From the NCBI GenBank assembly GCA_964562985.1, contig CAZLWE010000008.1, positions 1-64,000 of the forward strand: a stretch of DNA of 64,000 nucleotides. The letters are read 5' to 3'. Source of the stretch: SHLQ01 sp964562985 (lineage in GTDB: Bacteria; Actinomycetota; Acidimicrobiia; Acidimicrobiales; SHLQ01). Positions 34,184-43,102 of this stretch are shown one piece after another. Under the pieces are notes generated by a model. The model did no database searches and was not told where the DNA came from. It was given only the letters and a program-made list of their open reading frames with translations. Both the position numbers and the translations under genes were made by a program. How positions within the stretch are numbered: the first letter of the stretch is position 1; every line of letters starts with the position of its first letter.

Positions 34184-34930
34184 GTGACCCGAGTACTAGG
34201 CATCGATATCGGCGGTTCAGGCATGAAGGCCGCTGAGGTCGACATAACGACCGGCGAGATCGTGTCAGACAAGCACCGAATCGATACTCCCAAGCCCGCC
34301 AACCCTGAAGCAATGGCCGACGTGGTGGGCCAGCTAACTGCTCACTTCGACTGGAAAGGCCCCGTCGGGGTCGGATTCCCCGGCGTGATTCAGAACGGTG
34401 TCGTCCGAACCGCCGCCAACCTCGATAAATCGTGGGTCGACGTCGACGGCGACAAGGCGTTCACCGAAGTTGCGGGCTGCGACGTCGTCATGATCAACGA
34501 CGCAGACGCAGCCGGTTTGGCCGAGGTGACCTTCGGAGCTGGCAAGGATGTTTCGGGCACGGTGATCCTGCTGACGCTCGGAACCGGGATTGGCTCGGCG
34601 ATCTTTACCGACGGCAAACTGCTGCGAAACACCGAGTTCGGACACATGGACATGGACGGCAAGATCGCCGAAGATCGAGCATCATCTCGGATCAAAGAGG
34701 AAAAGGACTGGTCCTACAAGAAGTGGGGCGGTGAGCTCGAGGACTACCTCAAGGAAATGGAAAAGCTGTTCTGGCCAGAACTCTTCATCCTCGGCGGCGG
34801 TATCTCCAAGAACTTCGACGAGTTCGAGGAGCACATCGACAAGGTTTGCACCAGGGTCGTTCCCGCCGAGATGCTCAACCGTGCCGGCATTGTGGGCGCC
34901 GCACTTGCCCACGCCGTTCGTCAGCCCTAG
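34184..34930 (+). CDS. ppgK: polyphosphate glucokinase (ROK family)
   Basis: 248 residues, the usual length. It phosphorylates glucose using polyphosphate or ATP. The phosphate loop GIDIGGSGMKAAEVD, the INDADAAGLAE catalytic Asp segment and LTLGTGIGSAIF are as in actinobacterial PPGK. The stop codon lies in the first bases of a 100-bp tandem repeat unit whose array interrupts the assembly just downstream. Confidence 0.93.
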   Translation: MTRVLGIDIGGSGMKAAEVDITTGEIVSDKHRIDTPKPANPEAMADVVGQLTAHFDWKGPVGVGFPGVIQNGVVRTAANLDKSWVDVDGDKAFTEVAGCDVVMINDADAAGLAEVTFGAGKDVSGTVILLTLGTGIGSAIFTDGKLLRNTEFGHMDMDGKIAEDRASSRIKEEKDWSYKKWGGELEDYLKEMEKLFWPELFILGGGISKNFDEFEEHIDKVCTRVVPAEMLNRAGIVGAALAHAVRQP

Positions 34931-35218
34931 CGGGCTTCCTCACTAACCGAGTTTTCTCGGCTCNNNNNNNNNNNNNNNNNNNNNNNNNNNNNNNNNNNNN
35001 NNNNNNNNNNNNNNNNNNNNNNNNNNNNNNNNNNNNNNNNNNNNNNNNNNNNNNNNNNNNNNNCGCCTTCGAAAACGTCGGCCGTGCAATCATTCGGTCG
35101 CTCGCTGGCGCTCACAACATTTCGCCCTAGCGGGCTTCCTCACTAACCGAGTTTTCTCGGCTCCGCCTTCGAAAACGTCGGCCGTGCAATCATTCGGTCG
35201 CTCGCTGGCGCTCACAAC
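34924..35218. repeat. 100-bp-period tandem repeat flanking an assembly gap
   Basis: The phrase gccctagcgggcttcctcac to ttctcggctc occurs at 34924-34963 and again at 35124-35163. The phrase cgccttcgaaaacgtcggcc to cgctcacaac occurs at 35064-35118 and 35164-35218. The unit after the gap is exactly 100 bp (35064 to 35164). The true copy number is hidden by the gap. Confidence 0.85.
34964..35063. other. assembly gap of 100 N
   Basis: One hundred undetermined bases, a conventional scaffold-gap length, inside the tandem repeat. Gene content across the gap is unknown, although both sides are intergenic. The remaining bases to 35276 hold no ORF. Confidence 0.99.
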
Positions 35219-35276
35219 TCGCACTTGTGAAGCACGCGAGCGTGGACGCGGATCTGGGTGGGAGTCCCAGCGAGAA

Positions 35277-35735
35277 TTATGCGTAGTGGAGGGGGAGTGC
35301 GGTGGTGTGTTTCATTTGCTCCATGACGAAGGTTGAACGTACGTCGTACAGGTCGATTTGTTCCACGAGACGTAGGTAGAACTCGTCGAATGCGACCATG
35401 TCGGGAACGACGACCTTTAGTAGGTAGTCAGTCTCGCCGCTGGTTCGGTAGACCTCGACCACCTCGTCGTAGTGGCCGATGGTGTTGTGGAACTTCGTGG
35501 TCCACTCGGCGTTGTGTTCGTTGGTCTTGATCGCGACGATCGCGGTCAGTTTGAGGTTGATGGCCTCGGGGTTGATGAGCGCAACCCTTGCCTTGATCAC
35601 GTTGTCTGCCTCGAGGTTCTGCAAGCGTCGCCAGCATGGTGTTGGCGTGAGCCCAACGACATCGGCGATTTCTCGCACCGACAAGGTGGCGTCAGCCTGA
35701 AGTACTTGCACGATATGACGGTCGATGTCATCCAT
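35277..35735 (-). CDS. Lrp/AsnC-family transcriptional regulator
   Basis: 152 residues. An N-terminal winged helix-turn-helix (IDRHIVQVLQADATLSVREI, then PTPCWRRLQNLE) is followed by the RAM ligand-binding domain (VVEVYRTSGETDYLLKVVV). It senses amino acids or related metabolites and controls nearby or global genes. The ATG at 35735 is preferred over an in-frame GTG three codons upstream. Confidence 0.9.
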   Translation of the reverse strand: MDDIDRHIVQVLQADATLSVREIADVVGLTPTPCWRRLQNLEADNVIKARVALINPEAINLKLTAIVAIKTNEHNAEWTTKFHNTIGHYDEVVEVYRTSGETDYLLKVVVPDMVAFDEFYLRLVEQIDLYDVRSTFVMEQMKHTTALPLHYA

Positions 35736-35851
35736 ATAGAGCACAATACCGCATTAACAAGAGATTGAATAGAACGACTGTGCTCATATATGGGATCGTT
35801 GCGCGAATATTTGCATGCCATGTTCCTCAAGCTGAGGCGTATGTTTTAACT

Positions 35852-36088
35852 ATGGCTATACGGGGGAAATTCACAGAACATCCGGAGTCGGTCGGCGAGA
35901 CCTACTTCGAACACATGGCGGTGGCCGGCGGCTTCTCGAAGCAACTGTTCAAAGCGGCGATCTGTTGCGGCTTGCACGCAGTCTTTCCGTGGATGCACTG
36001 CACCACCGGCAGCACGACGGTCAAAGAGCTCCACGCGAAGATGACCGAAGGCGCACGCGCCGACCAGGAGAGCGCTATCGCTGCCTGA
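35852..36088 (+). CDS. DUF6356-family small membrane protein
   Basis: 78 residues. FTEHPESVGETYFEHM followed by a hydrophobic stretch (LHAVFPWMHCTTGSTTVKEL) is the DUF6356 pattern. The function is unknown. ATG at 35852 is the natural start; the open frame upstream is not similar to the family. Confidence 0.75.
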   Translation: MAIRGKFTEHPESVGETYFEHMAVAGGFSKQLFKAAICCGLHAVFPWMHCTTGSTTVKELHAKMTEGARADQESAIAA

Positions 36089-36127
36089 ACCGGCAGTGAA
36101 AACACAAACCGTCGATAGTGTTGCGTG

Positions 36128-37045
36128 ATGTCGGCGCTGCCATTCCAAGTCTCCGCGCTCGCAGCCGCCGCGTGCTGGGCCGTGGCCGGGCTGATAGCGG
36201 CGTCGCCGAGTCGTGAATTGGGTGGGCCGCGCTTTACCCGTTTGCGAATGATCGTCGGATCGATCCTGTTGTTCGTGATTGCGTCGATCTTTGGCGATTG
36301 GGGCAGCTTCCCTCTCGACTCCATGTCGCTTCTGTTGTTGCTCGGGTCGGCAGTCCTTGGGTTCCTGGTCGGCGATGCAGCTCTATTCACCGCGTTTTCG
36401 CGATTCGGGCCACGCCGGACCAGCATCGTGTTCACCACAAACGCGCCGATGGCGGCAATTATCGGCGCCGTCGTCTTCGACGAAGCGTGGAACGCGATAG
36501 GAGTCTTGGGCACGGTGCTGATCGTCGGCGGTGTGATTCTCGCCGTCTTCTTTGGAACCCGTCCTGGGCAGGTGCATCGGTTCGAATCCATCGTCGGGTC
36601 GCCCCTCGCCGCTTTGGGATTCGCATTGCTAGGAGCACTCGGTCAAGCGATCGGCGCCATCCTGATCGATCCGGTCCTCGACGCTGGAGCTTCGACCTGG
36701 ACGGTTTCGGCACTGCGGGTCATGGTCGCAACTCCCTTGCTTTGGGTCTTCGCCCGGCCGATGGACCTTGCAGCAAGAGCCACCGATGGTGCACCGATGA
36801 CACTGCGCTACTGGGGGATCCTCACGGTTTCCGCTGTCCTCGCCCTTGTTGCCGGGGTAACGCTGCTGCTCAGTGCGTTCGCCAATGGACCCGTCGGGCA
36901 AGCGACAATTCTGTCGGCCACGACCCCGATCATGATGCTGCCGTTACTGTGGCTGACCACCCGCGAGCGCCCGGGAATGGGCTCATGGATTGGTGCGCTC
37001 GTGGCCTTTGGCGGCACGGCCTTACTCGTCAGCTCTGGCGCCTAG
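36128..37045 (+). CDS. EamA-family (DMT superfamily) transporter
   Basis: 305 residues with ten hydrophobic helices in two EamA repeats (for example FTTNAPMAAIIGAVVFDEAW in the first, ATILSATTPIMMLPLLWLTT in the second). It is likely an exporter of a small metabolite. A GTG one codon upstream is possible. It converges with add, overlapping it by 4 bp. Confidence 0.85.
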   Translation: MSALPFQVSALAAAACWAVAGLIAASPSRELGGPRFTRLRMIVGSILLFVIASIFGDWGSFPLDSMSLLLLLGSAVLGFLVGDAALFTAFSRFGPRRTSIVFTTNAPMAAIIGAVVFDEAWNAIGVLGTVLIVGGVILAVFFGTRPGQVHRFESIVGSPLAALGFALLGALGQAIGAILIDPVLDAGASTWTVSALRVMVATPLLWVFARPMDLAARATDGAPMTLRYWGILTVSAVLALVAGVTLLLSAFANGPVGQATILSATTPIMMLPLLWLTTRERPGMGSWIGALVAFGGTALLVSSGA

Positions 37046-38133
37046 CCCCACGCCGTCTGCGCAGCAGCTCGCAATTCGGCGTAGCGCGGTTTGATGACCT
37101 CATTGATAAGCGCGAGCCGCTCATCGAAGGGAAGGAACGCGCTCTTCATCGCGTTGACGGTGAGCCACTGCATGTCCAGGAGATCCCAGCCAAACACGTC
37201 GATCATGTTTTGCATCTCCTGGGTCATGGTGATGTCGCTCATGAGCCGATTGTCGGTGTTGAGCGTTACCCGGAACTTGAGGTCTTTGAACAGCTTGATC
37301 GGGTGATCGGCAAGATCGGCCACAACGCCCGTGTGCAGGTTGGACGATGGGCACACCTCGAGCGGGATCCGGCGGTTGCGAATGTAGTTGGCGAGGCGTC
37401 CGAGTTCATAGGTACCGTCGTCGTTCATCGTGATGTCATCGATGATTCGTACGCCGTGCCCAAGGCGTTCGGCGCTGCACCATTGCAGCGCTTTCCAAAT
37501 CGATGGAGGGCCATAGGCCTCGCCCGCATGGATTGTGAAGTGGAAGTTCTCCCGCTGCGCGTATTGAAATGCGAGCATGTGATCGTCGGGCGGGAAACCG
37601 TTTTCAGGCCCAGCGATATCGAACCCGACGACGCCCTGGTCCCGCCAACGGACTGCGAGCTGGGAAACCTCCAGGCTGTTCTCCATCTGACGCATCGCCG
37701 AACAGATCGTGCGAATCGTCAGCGACGTTCCGGCGCTCGCATCCGCGAAACCACTGGTCACCGCCTCGACGACATCGTCCATCGACATGTCGCCCTCGGT
37801 GTGTAACTCAGGGGCGAATCGGATCTCGGCGTAGACCACGCCGTCTGCGACAAGGTCTTCGACACATTCGGATGCGATCCGATGAAGCGCCTCGGGCGTC
37901 TGCATCACACCCACGGTGTGGGCGAAGGTTTCCAAATACAGGACGAGGTCCTTGCGGTCAGCGCCTCGCTTCATCCACTCGGCCAGTTCACCCGGGTCGG
38001 TGGTTGGGAGGGCCCCATACCCAGTGCTTTCGGCTAGTTCGATGACCGTGCTCGGGCGCAGCCCGCCATCGAGATGGTCGTGCAGCAACACTTTGGGAGC
38101 TGCCGCCAGTAATTCCGAACTTGTACCTGCCAT
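37042..38133 (-). CDS. add: adenosine deaminase
   Basis: 363 residues. It deaminates adenosine to inosine in purine salvage. Zinc ligands His18 and His20 (LLHDHLDG) and His202, catalytic Glu205 (HAGEA), His226 (ERLGHGV) and Asp294 (LNTDNRL) are all visible. AGGAAG precedes the ATG by 4 bases. Confidence 0.93.
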   Translation of the reverse strand: MAGTSSELLAAAPKVLLHDHLDGGLRPSTVIELAESTGYGALPTTDPGELAEWMKRGADRKDLVLYLETFAHTVGVMQTPEALHRIASECVEDLVADGVVYAEIRFAPELHTEGDMSMDDVVEAVTSGFADASAGTSLTIRTICSAMRQMENSLEVSQLAVRWRDQGVVGFDIAGPENGFPPDDHMLAFQYAQRENFHFTIHAGEAYGPPSIWKALQWCSAERLGHGVRIIDDITMNDDGTYELGRLANYIRNRRIPLEVCPSSNLHTGVVADLADHPIKLFKDLKFRVTLNTDNRLMSDITMTQEMQNMIDVFGWDLLDMQWLTVNAMKSAFLPFDERLALINEVIKPRYAELRAAAQTAWG

Positions 38134-38159
38134 GGTTCTTCCTATCGGCGTCTATCGAT

Positions 38160-38273
38160 TCATCCAACCGGAACTTGCCCGAACGCCGGTGCGGGTGGAG
38201 GCGTAGGGGTGTCGGGACGATCGAAATCGAAGGCTGGCAGCGATTGGTTGTTTTCAGGTGGAGTATCGCTCAT
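38160..38273 (-). CDS. possible 37-residue proline-rich protein
   Basis: MSDTPPENNQSLPAF followed by DTPTPPPAP: a short hydrophilic, proline-rich peptide between the HAD phosphatase gene (overlapped by 20 bp) and add. There is no good ribosome-binding site. It could be a real small protein or the remnant of a longer one. Confidence 0.3.
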   Translation of the reverse strand: MSDTPPENNQSLPAFDFDRPDTPTPPPAPAFGQVPVG

Positions 38274-39006
38274 CGGAAGCCCGCCGTTGACCGGAATCAC
38301 GTGGCGCATGCACCACATTGGGTACATCGGCGATTGAGTCAACCAGATGAGTGTGCGGTGACGCGCTGAGTGCATCCTCGGCCGCCGTTCCGGTGCGGAC
38401 ACCAATCACCAGACCGGCTCCCGCACGGTTTCCGGCTTCGAGGTCGGCAGCGTTGTCGCCAACGATCGCAACTTGGGACACGCTGTCGATGCGCAGCTCA
38501 AGGATGGCCTCGAGCAGCAGGTCGGGGGCGGGATGTCCTCGCCGGACCCCATGGGCGGACAAGGTCATCTCGAAGCGATCCACCCACCCCATATGGGCGA
38601 GCACGGCTTTGCGGACCTCAGGGCTGAAACTCGTGGTTACTGCAAGGAGGACTCCCTCAGAGGCGAGCGAGTCCATCGCGGCGCTTGCTTCAGGAATCTC
38701 GTTGAGGTGAGGGACCTTCGCGAGAACGGCGTCGTCGAAGGCCCATGTGGATTCCTCGGCGCGGACAGGGTCGGTCAACGCCGCGGTCAACACATCGAGG
38801 GTCGGACGTCCGGCCATCGAGGCGATGGTGGCCTGGGCGTCAGCGCTATCGGGGCTCCCAGCACCGATTCCAGCCTCGTCAAGGGCTGCCGCGTAGGCCC
38901 CCTCAACCAGACCGTCGTCGGCGATCAACGTGCCCATCAAGTCCATGATGACGAGCTGGATCGGCGCGCCGGGTGTCGGATGAGTCGCGCGATCGGTCAT
39001 AGCCAC
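38254..39006 (-). CDS. HAD-family phosphatase, phosphonatase-like
   Basis: 250 residues. VIMDLMGTLIADDG carries the nucleophile Asp in the DxxGT form typical of phosphonatase-like HADs, with VTTSF as motif II and VGDNAADLEAGNRAG as motif IV. The substrate is unknown. The last 25 or so residues lie beyond the domain. Confidence 0.8.
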   Translation of the reverse strand: MAMTDRATHPTPGAPIQLVIMDLMGTLIADDGLVEGAYAAALDEAGIGAGSPDSADAQATIASMAGRPTLDVLTAALTDPVRAEESTWAFDDAVLAKVPHLNEIPEASAAMDSLASEGVLLAVTTSFSPEVRKAVLAHMGWVDRFEMTLSAHGVRRGHPAPDLLLEAILELRIDSVSQVAIVGDNAADLEAGNRAGAGLVIGVRTGTAAEDALSASPHTHLVDSIADVPNVVHAPRDSGQRRASDERYST

Positions 39007-39069
39007 AGACTGTCAGATCGGCGCTCCCGACGCCGACATTGAGTTGAAGTTGGCGTGATCATCGACCGG

Positions 39070-40296
39070 CTATGCGGCGGCGCGGGTCCTACGAAGCACC
39101 GGATCGGAGACTTCGAGCGCCTTGTCGGCGGCCCGGAACACACGCCCGGCCGCACCCGGAGTTTGTCCATCGACGAGGTTGCCCATGACCTGCAGAGTGA
39201 TCTTTGCGATCTGGTCTGTGCCGACCGCCATGCGTAGGCCGGACTTCAGGATCCATGGGTGCCCGATCAGGAAACTGAACCGACGACCCGTGCTGAGGAA
39301 TGCGTCGAAGCGCTCGCCGACCTGCGTGTCGTATCGAGCGGCAGCCGTCGCAGGATTCTCGACGAACAGATCCGAGGCCAGAATTCCACTTTCCAGGCCG
39401 TAGTCGATGCCCTCGCCGTTCATGGGGTTGATTAGGCCAGCGGCGTCGCCGATGGCGACCCAGCCATCGCCGTGGCGACGTTGGGCGCTCATCGGTAGTC
39501 GCCATGCGCGCGGACGTTCGAGGAACGGGCCAAGGCCCCAACTCTCCTGGACCAGATTGCGGTAGTCGTCGAGCAGGCGATTGAGGTTGAGCTTCTTGAA
39601 GCCCTTCATAGTGGACAGGGCACCGGCGCCGATGTTGACGGTGCCGTCGCCAGCGGGGAACATCCAGCCATACCCCGGCACCGCAACGCCATGCTCGTCT
39701 TGAAGTGTCAGGCACGCTTCGAGGTGTTGGTCGGCGTGGCGGGGCGACTCGACATAGGCACGTATCGCGAGGCCGAAGGGCTCGTCTTCGACCCGGTCTG
39801 TGCCCAACATCTTGGCGACCTTGCCAGGCGCGCCTGCGGCAACGACGGTAAAGGGCGCTTCCCAACGGTCGCCGCCAGCTTCTACGCCGACCACCTTCCC
39901 ATTCTCGATGATGGGGAGCGCTTCGGTTTCCCAGCGCACGTCTGCACCCGCCGCCGATGCGGCGTCGATAAGGGCAGCGTCGAGTCGACGACGAGGCCAG
40001 ACGGCCCCGTGGTTCGGGAAGCGCGTGCCATCGGGCCAATCCAATTCGCGAACGGTCGAGTTCGCGATCATGCGAAGCCCGACGATGTGGTGTGCGTCTT
40101 CGAGGGGGATGTCCAACTCGTTGAGCGCAGCGATTGCGCGAGGTGTGAGACCATCGCCGCAGACCTTGTCGCGCCCGTGTGGTGCCTTGTCGAATACCAC
40201 CACGTTCACGCCGGCACGAGCAGCCCGAATCGCCGCTCCAGCGCCGGCGGGTCCGGCTCCGATGATCACCATGTCGGTCGTGTGGGTGGCGGCCAT
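39070..40296 (-). CDS. geranylgeranyl reductase-family flavoprotein (menaquinone/isoprenoid reductase-like)
   Basis: 408 residues. The FAD-binding GAGPAGAGAA (13-22), the DKVCGDGLTPRA motif of the family and WVAIGDAAGLINPMNGEGID for the ribityl/pyrophosphate are intact. Members saturate isoprenoid side chains; in actinobacteria a common role is reduction of the menaquinone tail (MenJ). The exact substrate is an inference. Confidence 0.85.
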   Translation of the reverse strand: MAATHTTDMVIIGAGPAGAGAAIRAARAGVNVVVFDKAPHGRDKVCGDGLTPRAIAALNELDIPLEDAHHIVGLRMIANSTVRELDWPDGTRFPNHGAVWPRRRLDAALIDAASAAGADVRWETEALPIIENGKVVGVEAGGDRWEAPFTVVAAGAPGKVAKMLGTDRVEDEPFGLAIRAYVESPRHADQHLEACLTLQDEHGVAVPGYGWMFPAGDGTVNIGAGALSTMKGFKKLNLNRLLDDYRNLVQESWGLGPFLERPRAWRLPMSAQRRHGDGWVAIGDAAGLINPMNGEGIDYGLESGILASDLFVENPATAAARYDTQVGERFDAFLSTGRRFSFLIGHPWILKSGLRMAVGTDQIAKITLQVMGNLVDGQTPGAAGRVFRAADKALEVSDPVLRRTRAAA

Positions 40297-40402
40297 ACAT
40301 CTAGCTTGCCAGCAGGAATGAGGTTCTACGCCGACTCAACGGGAAACAGAATCTGTGTGATCTGACACCTCGATACCGTGGTGGCGAGGCTCTGGAGGGG
40401 CG

Positions 40403-41254
40403 ATGCGACTGCGAGTCGGCTGTGCAATGTGGACACACCGGGGCTGGTTGGGCCGCGGGCTCGACGCGCAGCTGCCAGCTGGCCATGAGCTTGCGGCCTA
40501 CGCGGGTGTGGTCGGTGCTGTCGAGGGCAACACCACGTTCTACGCCACGCCAAGCGCCGAAACTTCAGCTCGTTGGGCGAGCCAGGTCGGACCGGAGTTT
40601 CGATTCGCGTTTAAGTTGCCGCGGGCGATTACCCACGACCGGCGACTCCGAAATGCTCACGACGAGCTGCGTTCGTTCCTCGATGTCATGGCGCCGTGCC
40701 AGTCGGTGATGGGGCCGGTACTCATTCAGCTTCCGGCGACCTTTGGACCCGAGGACCTCACCGCGTTAGATGCCTTCTTGCAAGCCGTGCCGGCGGATTT
40801 CGCCTGGGCCGTGGAGGTGAGGCATCTCGACTTCTTTGGCGGTGACTCTGAACTCCGCTTAAACGACATGTTGTTCGGCCATTCGGTGGAGCGGGTGGTC
40901 TTTGACTCTCGCGCTGTGTTCGCCGGGCCATGCGTAACCGATGCAGAACGCGAAGCCTTCGCCAACAAGCCTCGGGTGCCCGCGAGGGCCGTGGCTCTCG
41001 GGCAGACGCCGATCGTTCGTTTCATCGGACAGACAGACCCCGACGCCAACCCGGAGTTCTGGGCCCCTTGGGTAGACACGGTCGAACGCTGGCTTCGAGA
41101 CGACCGATCGCCGATGGTGTTCATTCATACCCCCGACAACATCGCGGCGCTGGAGTTAACTCATCGCTTCTATGACGAGGTCCGCGCTCGGGTCCCTGAA
41201 CTCGAACCGCTCACACCTTTGGCCGAACCCGCAGAGCAATCGCTCTTCGAGTGA
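40403..41254 (+). CDS. DUF72 (YecE-like) protein
   Basis: 283 residues, TIM-barrel-like. RVGCAMWTHRGW at the start, AVEGNTTFYATPS and FRFAFKLPRAITH are the DUF72 signatures. Function unknown. GGAGGGGCG lies directly before the ATG. Confidence 0.88.
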   Translation: MRLRVGCAMWTHRGWLGRGLDAQLPAGHELAAYAGVVGAVEGNTTFYATPSAETSARWASQVGPEFRFAFKLPRAITHDRRLRNAHDELRSFLDVMAPCQSVMGPVLIQLPATFGPEDLTALDAFLQAVPADFAWAVEVRHLDFFGGDSELRLNDMLFGHSVERVVFDSRAVFAGPCVTDAEREAFANKPRVPARAVALGQTPIVRFIGQTDPDANPEFWAPWVDTVERWLRDDRSPMVFIHTPDNIAALELTHRFYDEVRARVPELEPLTPLAEPAEQSLFE

Positions 41255-41264
41255 GGCGCTGGAC

Positions 41265-42089
41265 TCAGAAACCGCGAAGAGGTAGCTCCGGGCGTTGAAG
41301 CCAATTGTCCGCCGGATACTCCGCAGACGCTTCGATGCAATGCAGGGAGAAAGCAAGCCTCGGGTCCGGCGAGGTGTTTGGTTCACTGCGATGGGGGAGG
41401 GAGCCGTGAAGCGCGATCAGCGTTCCCGGAGAGGCTTCCAACGGCACCCATCCGTCGCTCGGATACGGCGTGTCGTCGAACGTTTCCATAGCGGTGCCAT
41501 CGTCGGGGGTACGGCGGAACCTCGACTTCACGGGAAGTCGATGCCCGCCAGGAAGCGCCCAAAGGCATCCGTTATCAACCGTTGCCTCGTCGATGGCCAA
41601 CCAGAACCCAATGACGCTCTGAGGCTCGGTCCACAAGAACGTGTGGTCGGTATGAGTGTTGACCTCGCCACCGATGGTCGGATTCTTGAAGATCACCATC
41701 GACTGCAGCAACAGCGGGCTGTCCATCCCTACGGCCGCAGCGGCCTCTGCGAACGCTCCACTTCGACAAATCATGGAAAAGCCGTCATCGAGGTCATGCA
41801 TCGCATGGCCAATCTTGTTGAGGCTTTGGTCTTTCTCGACGGCGAGGCTGCCGTCGGCGGCGAGACTGCCGTCCTCAAAGAAGAAGCGAACCTTGTCCCC
41901 AGAGTTCACGAAGTAGTCGTCACGACCGTGGCTTTGATCGTCGGTGGAGAAGATCGTGCTGACTCCGCTCGGGTCGAACTCCTCGACGAGGGCGTCGATA
42001 CGGTTCCGTAGCGTGTCGAGTGCAGCGCTATCGAGCGCGTTGGGAAAGACGGCAAAGCCATCGTTCGCGAAGTCGCCCGCGATCGTCAT
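41265..42089 (-). CDS. phytanoyl-CoA dioxygenase-like (PhyH) protein
   Basis: 274 residues. An Fe(II)/2-oxoglutarate hydroxylase fold with HTD in NTHTDHTFLW as the first two iron ligands, HGSLPHRSEPN for the distal His and RLAFSLH for the 2-oxoglutarate Arg. The likely reaction is hydroxylation of a small molecule; the substrate is unknown. Its ATG overlaps the stop of the small membrane gene (ATGA). Confidence 0.82.
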   Translation of the reverse strand: MTIAGDFANDGFAVFPNALDSAALDTLRNRIDALVEEFDPSGVSTIFSTDDQSHGRDDYFVNSGDKVRFFFEDGSLAADGSLAVEKDQSLNKIGHAMHDLDDGFSMICRSGAFAEAAAAVGMDSPLLLQSMVIFKNPTIGGEVNTHTDHTFLWTEPQSVIGFWLAIDEATVDNGCLWALPGGHRLPVKSRFRRTPDDGTAMETFDDTPYPSDGWVPLEASPGTLIALHGSLPHRSEPNTSPDPRLAFSLHCIEASAEYPADNWLQRPELPLRGF

Positions 42090-42235
42090 GCCTGGTCGGG
42101 TTCGCCCGTCGCCTCGCGGCGTCGTTGGAGAAGTCGGCCGATGGGAATCGACGCCACGACCACCAGTGAAAAGATCGCGATGAGCAAGACGATAACCATC
42201 AGTCCAATTGCGAACACTCCTACGGCGGTGCTCAT
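42086..42235 (-). CDS. 49-residue single-helix membrane protein
   Basis: MSTAVGVFAIGLMVIVLLIA leads into a single transmembrane helix (about 4-31) and a basic then acidic tail. It overlaps the PhyH-like gene by ATGA, which supports translation. Function unknown. Confidence 0.6.
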   Translation of the reverse strand: MSTAVGVFAIGLMVIVLLIAIFSLVVVASIPIGRLLQRRREATGEPDQA

Positions 42236-42259
42236 GGTGATGGTCTCGTCGGCGCGGCG

Positions 42260-42349
42260 TTAGCTGTTGCGGCCCATGTTGGGCTTACGGCCATGGTTCG
42301 CCTTGGAACGGCGTGCCTTGGCCTTCTTCTTTTGGGTGCGCTTCGACAT
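42260..42349 (-). CDS. ribosomal protein bL37-like peptide
   Basis: 29 residues: MSKRTQKKKAKARRSKANHG then RKPNMGRNS. The basic body and ANHGxxPN tail match the actinobacterial large-subunit protein bL37 (24 residues in mycobacteria, as known from cryo-EM ribosome structures). It is too short for usual gene callers. This call rests on recalled sequence similarity. Confidence 0.8.
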   Translation of the reverse strand: MSKRTQKKKAKARRSKANHGRKPNMGRNS

Positions 42350-42403
42350 AAGGTCTCTTAGGTTAGCGGACCCGTCCGCGAAGCGGTCAGGGAAGTGTTG
42401 GTG

Positions 42404-43102
42404 CTAGCCAATTTCCACGGTGAGCGTGAATTCGCCGCTTCCCAATCCAAAGAACGAGCGAGCTTCGATCGAATACAGGCCACCCACGGTCGGATCGATG
42501 ATCACTTGACTGTCAAAGCCTTCCAGCCCAGCACCGTCGGGTGCATCGTCGTTTTCGACTACGGCACCATTTGGGTCGATCACTCGCAGGATTGGATCGA
42601 GAAAGGGGTCGGGTCCTCGAATCACGACGATGTCACCTTCAAGTTCGGCGGGCGCGAGTGGCTGGATTTCGCCAATGGCGCTGTCAAAGCTCGAAGATGC
42701 CTGCGCCACCAAAGGGGTCGTTGGTATCGATGACTTCGACTTCGATGTTGCGGGCAGCCACACAGAATTCGCTGTCCGGGTCTGTGTCGATGAATTGGGG
42801 CGGGTTGGGGGGACGTCTCTGTCATCGTCTTGCTCGGCGAATTGTGGGATCTCAAATGTCTCGTCGTCTTGGTCGCCCGCTACTTCGGGTTCTGGGATCT
42901 CTTCAGCCTCTTCAACTTCGGCGGCCTCGTCCGCCACGTCGTCCTCGGGTTCGATGTCATCCTCGCTACCGGACTGCGATGTGGTCTACTCGAGAGCTTC
43001 GTTGCTGCCCTCGGCCGTTTCCTCTGCGTCTGCGTCTGCGTCTGCGCCACCGCAAGCGGCGGCCACGAGAGTCAACGCGACACACACCGCAAACGGTCGC
43101 AT
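42404..43102 (-). pseudogene. decayed lipoprotein gene with PPC-like C-terminal domain
   Basis: Starts well: AAAGGA, ATG 43102, a signal peptide and lipobox VAAAC. After 38 codons an in-frame TAG (42986-42988) interrupts the acidic spacer, which then resumes in the same frame. Near 42810 a C-run causes a frame change: the sensible reading (DTDPDSEFCVAARNIEVEV) is in another frame until about 42690, where a T-run restores the first. The C-terminal part (DPILRVIDPNGAVVENDDAP and on) resembles a bacterial pre-peptidase C-terminal domain. It is either a true pseudogene or partly sequencing error, but the TAG is not an indel. Confidence 0.75.

Noticed and set aside
34924..35218. 100-bp tandem repeat as CRISPR or an IS end
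   Set aside because: Units are identical along their whole length, with no repeat/spacer division, no cas genes and no transposase.
36298..37806. 502-codon plus-strand open frame
   Set aside because: It runs out of frame through the EamA transporter and antisense to adenosine deaminase; the residues are Arg/Pro/Ser-rich and unlike any protein. A shadow of high-GC genes.
42986..42988. In-frame TAG in the lipoprotein gene as pyrrolysine or programmed readthrough
   Set aside because: It falls in a variable acidic spacer, not at a conserved residue, and the same gene has frame changes at homopolymers. Decay or error is simpler.
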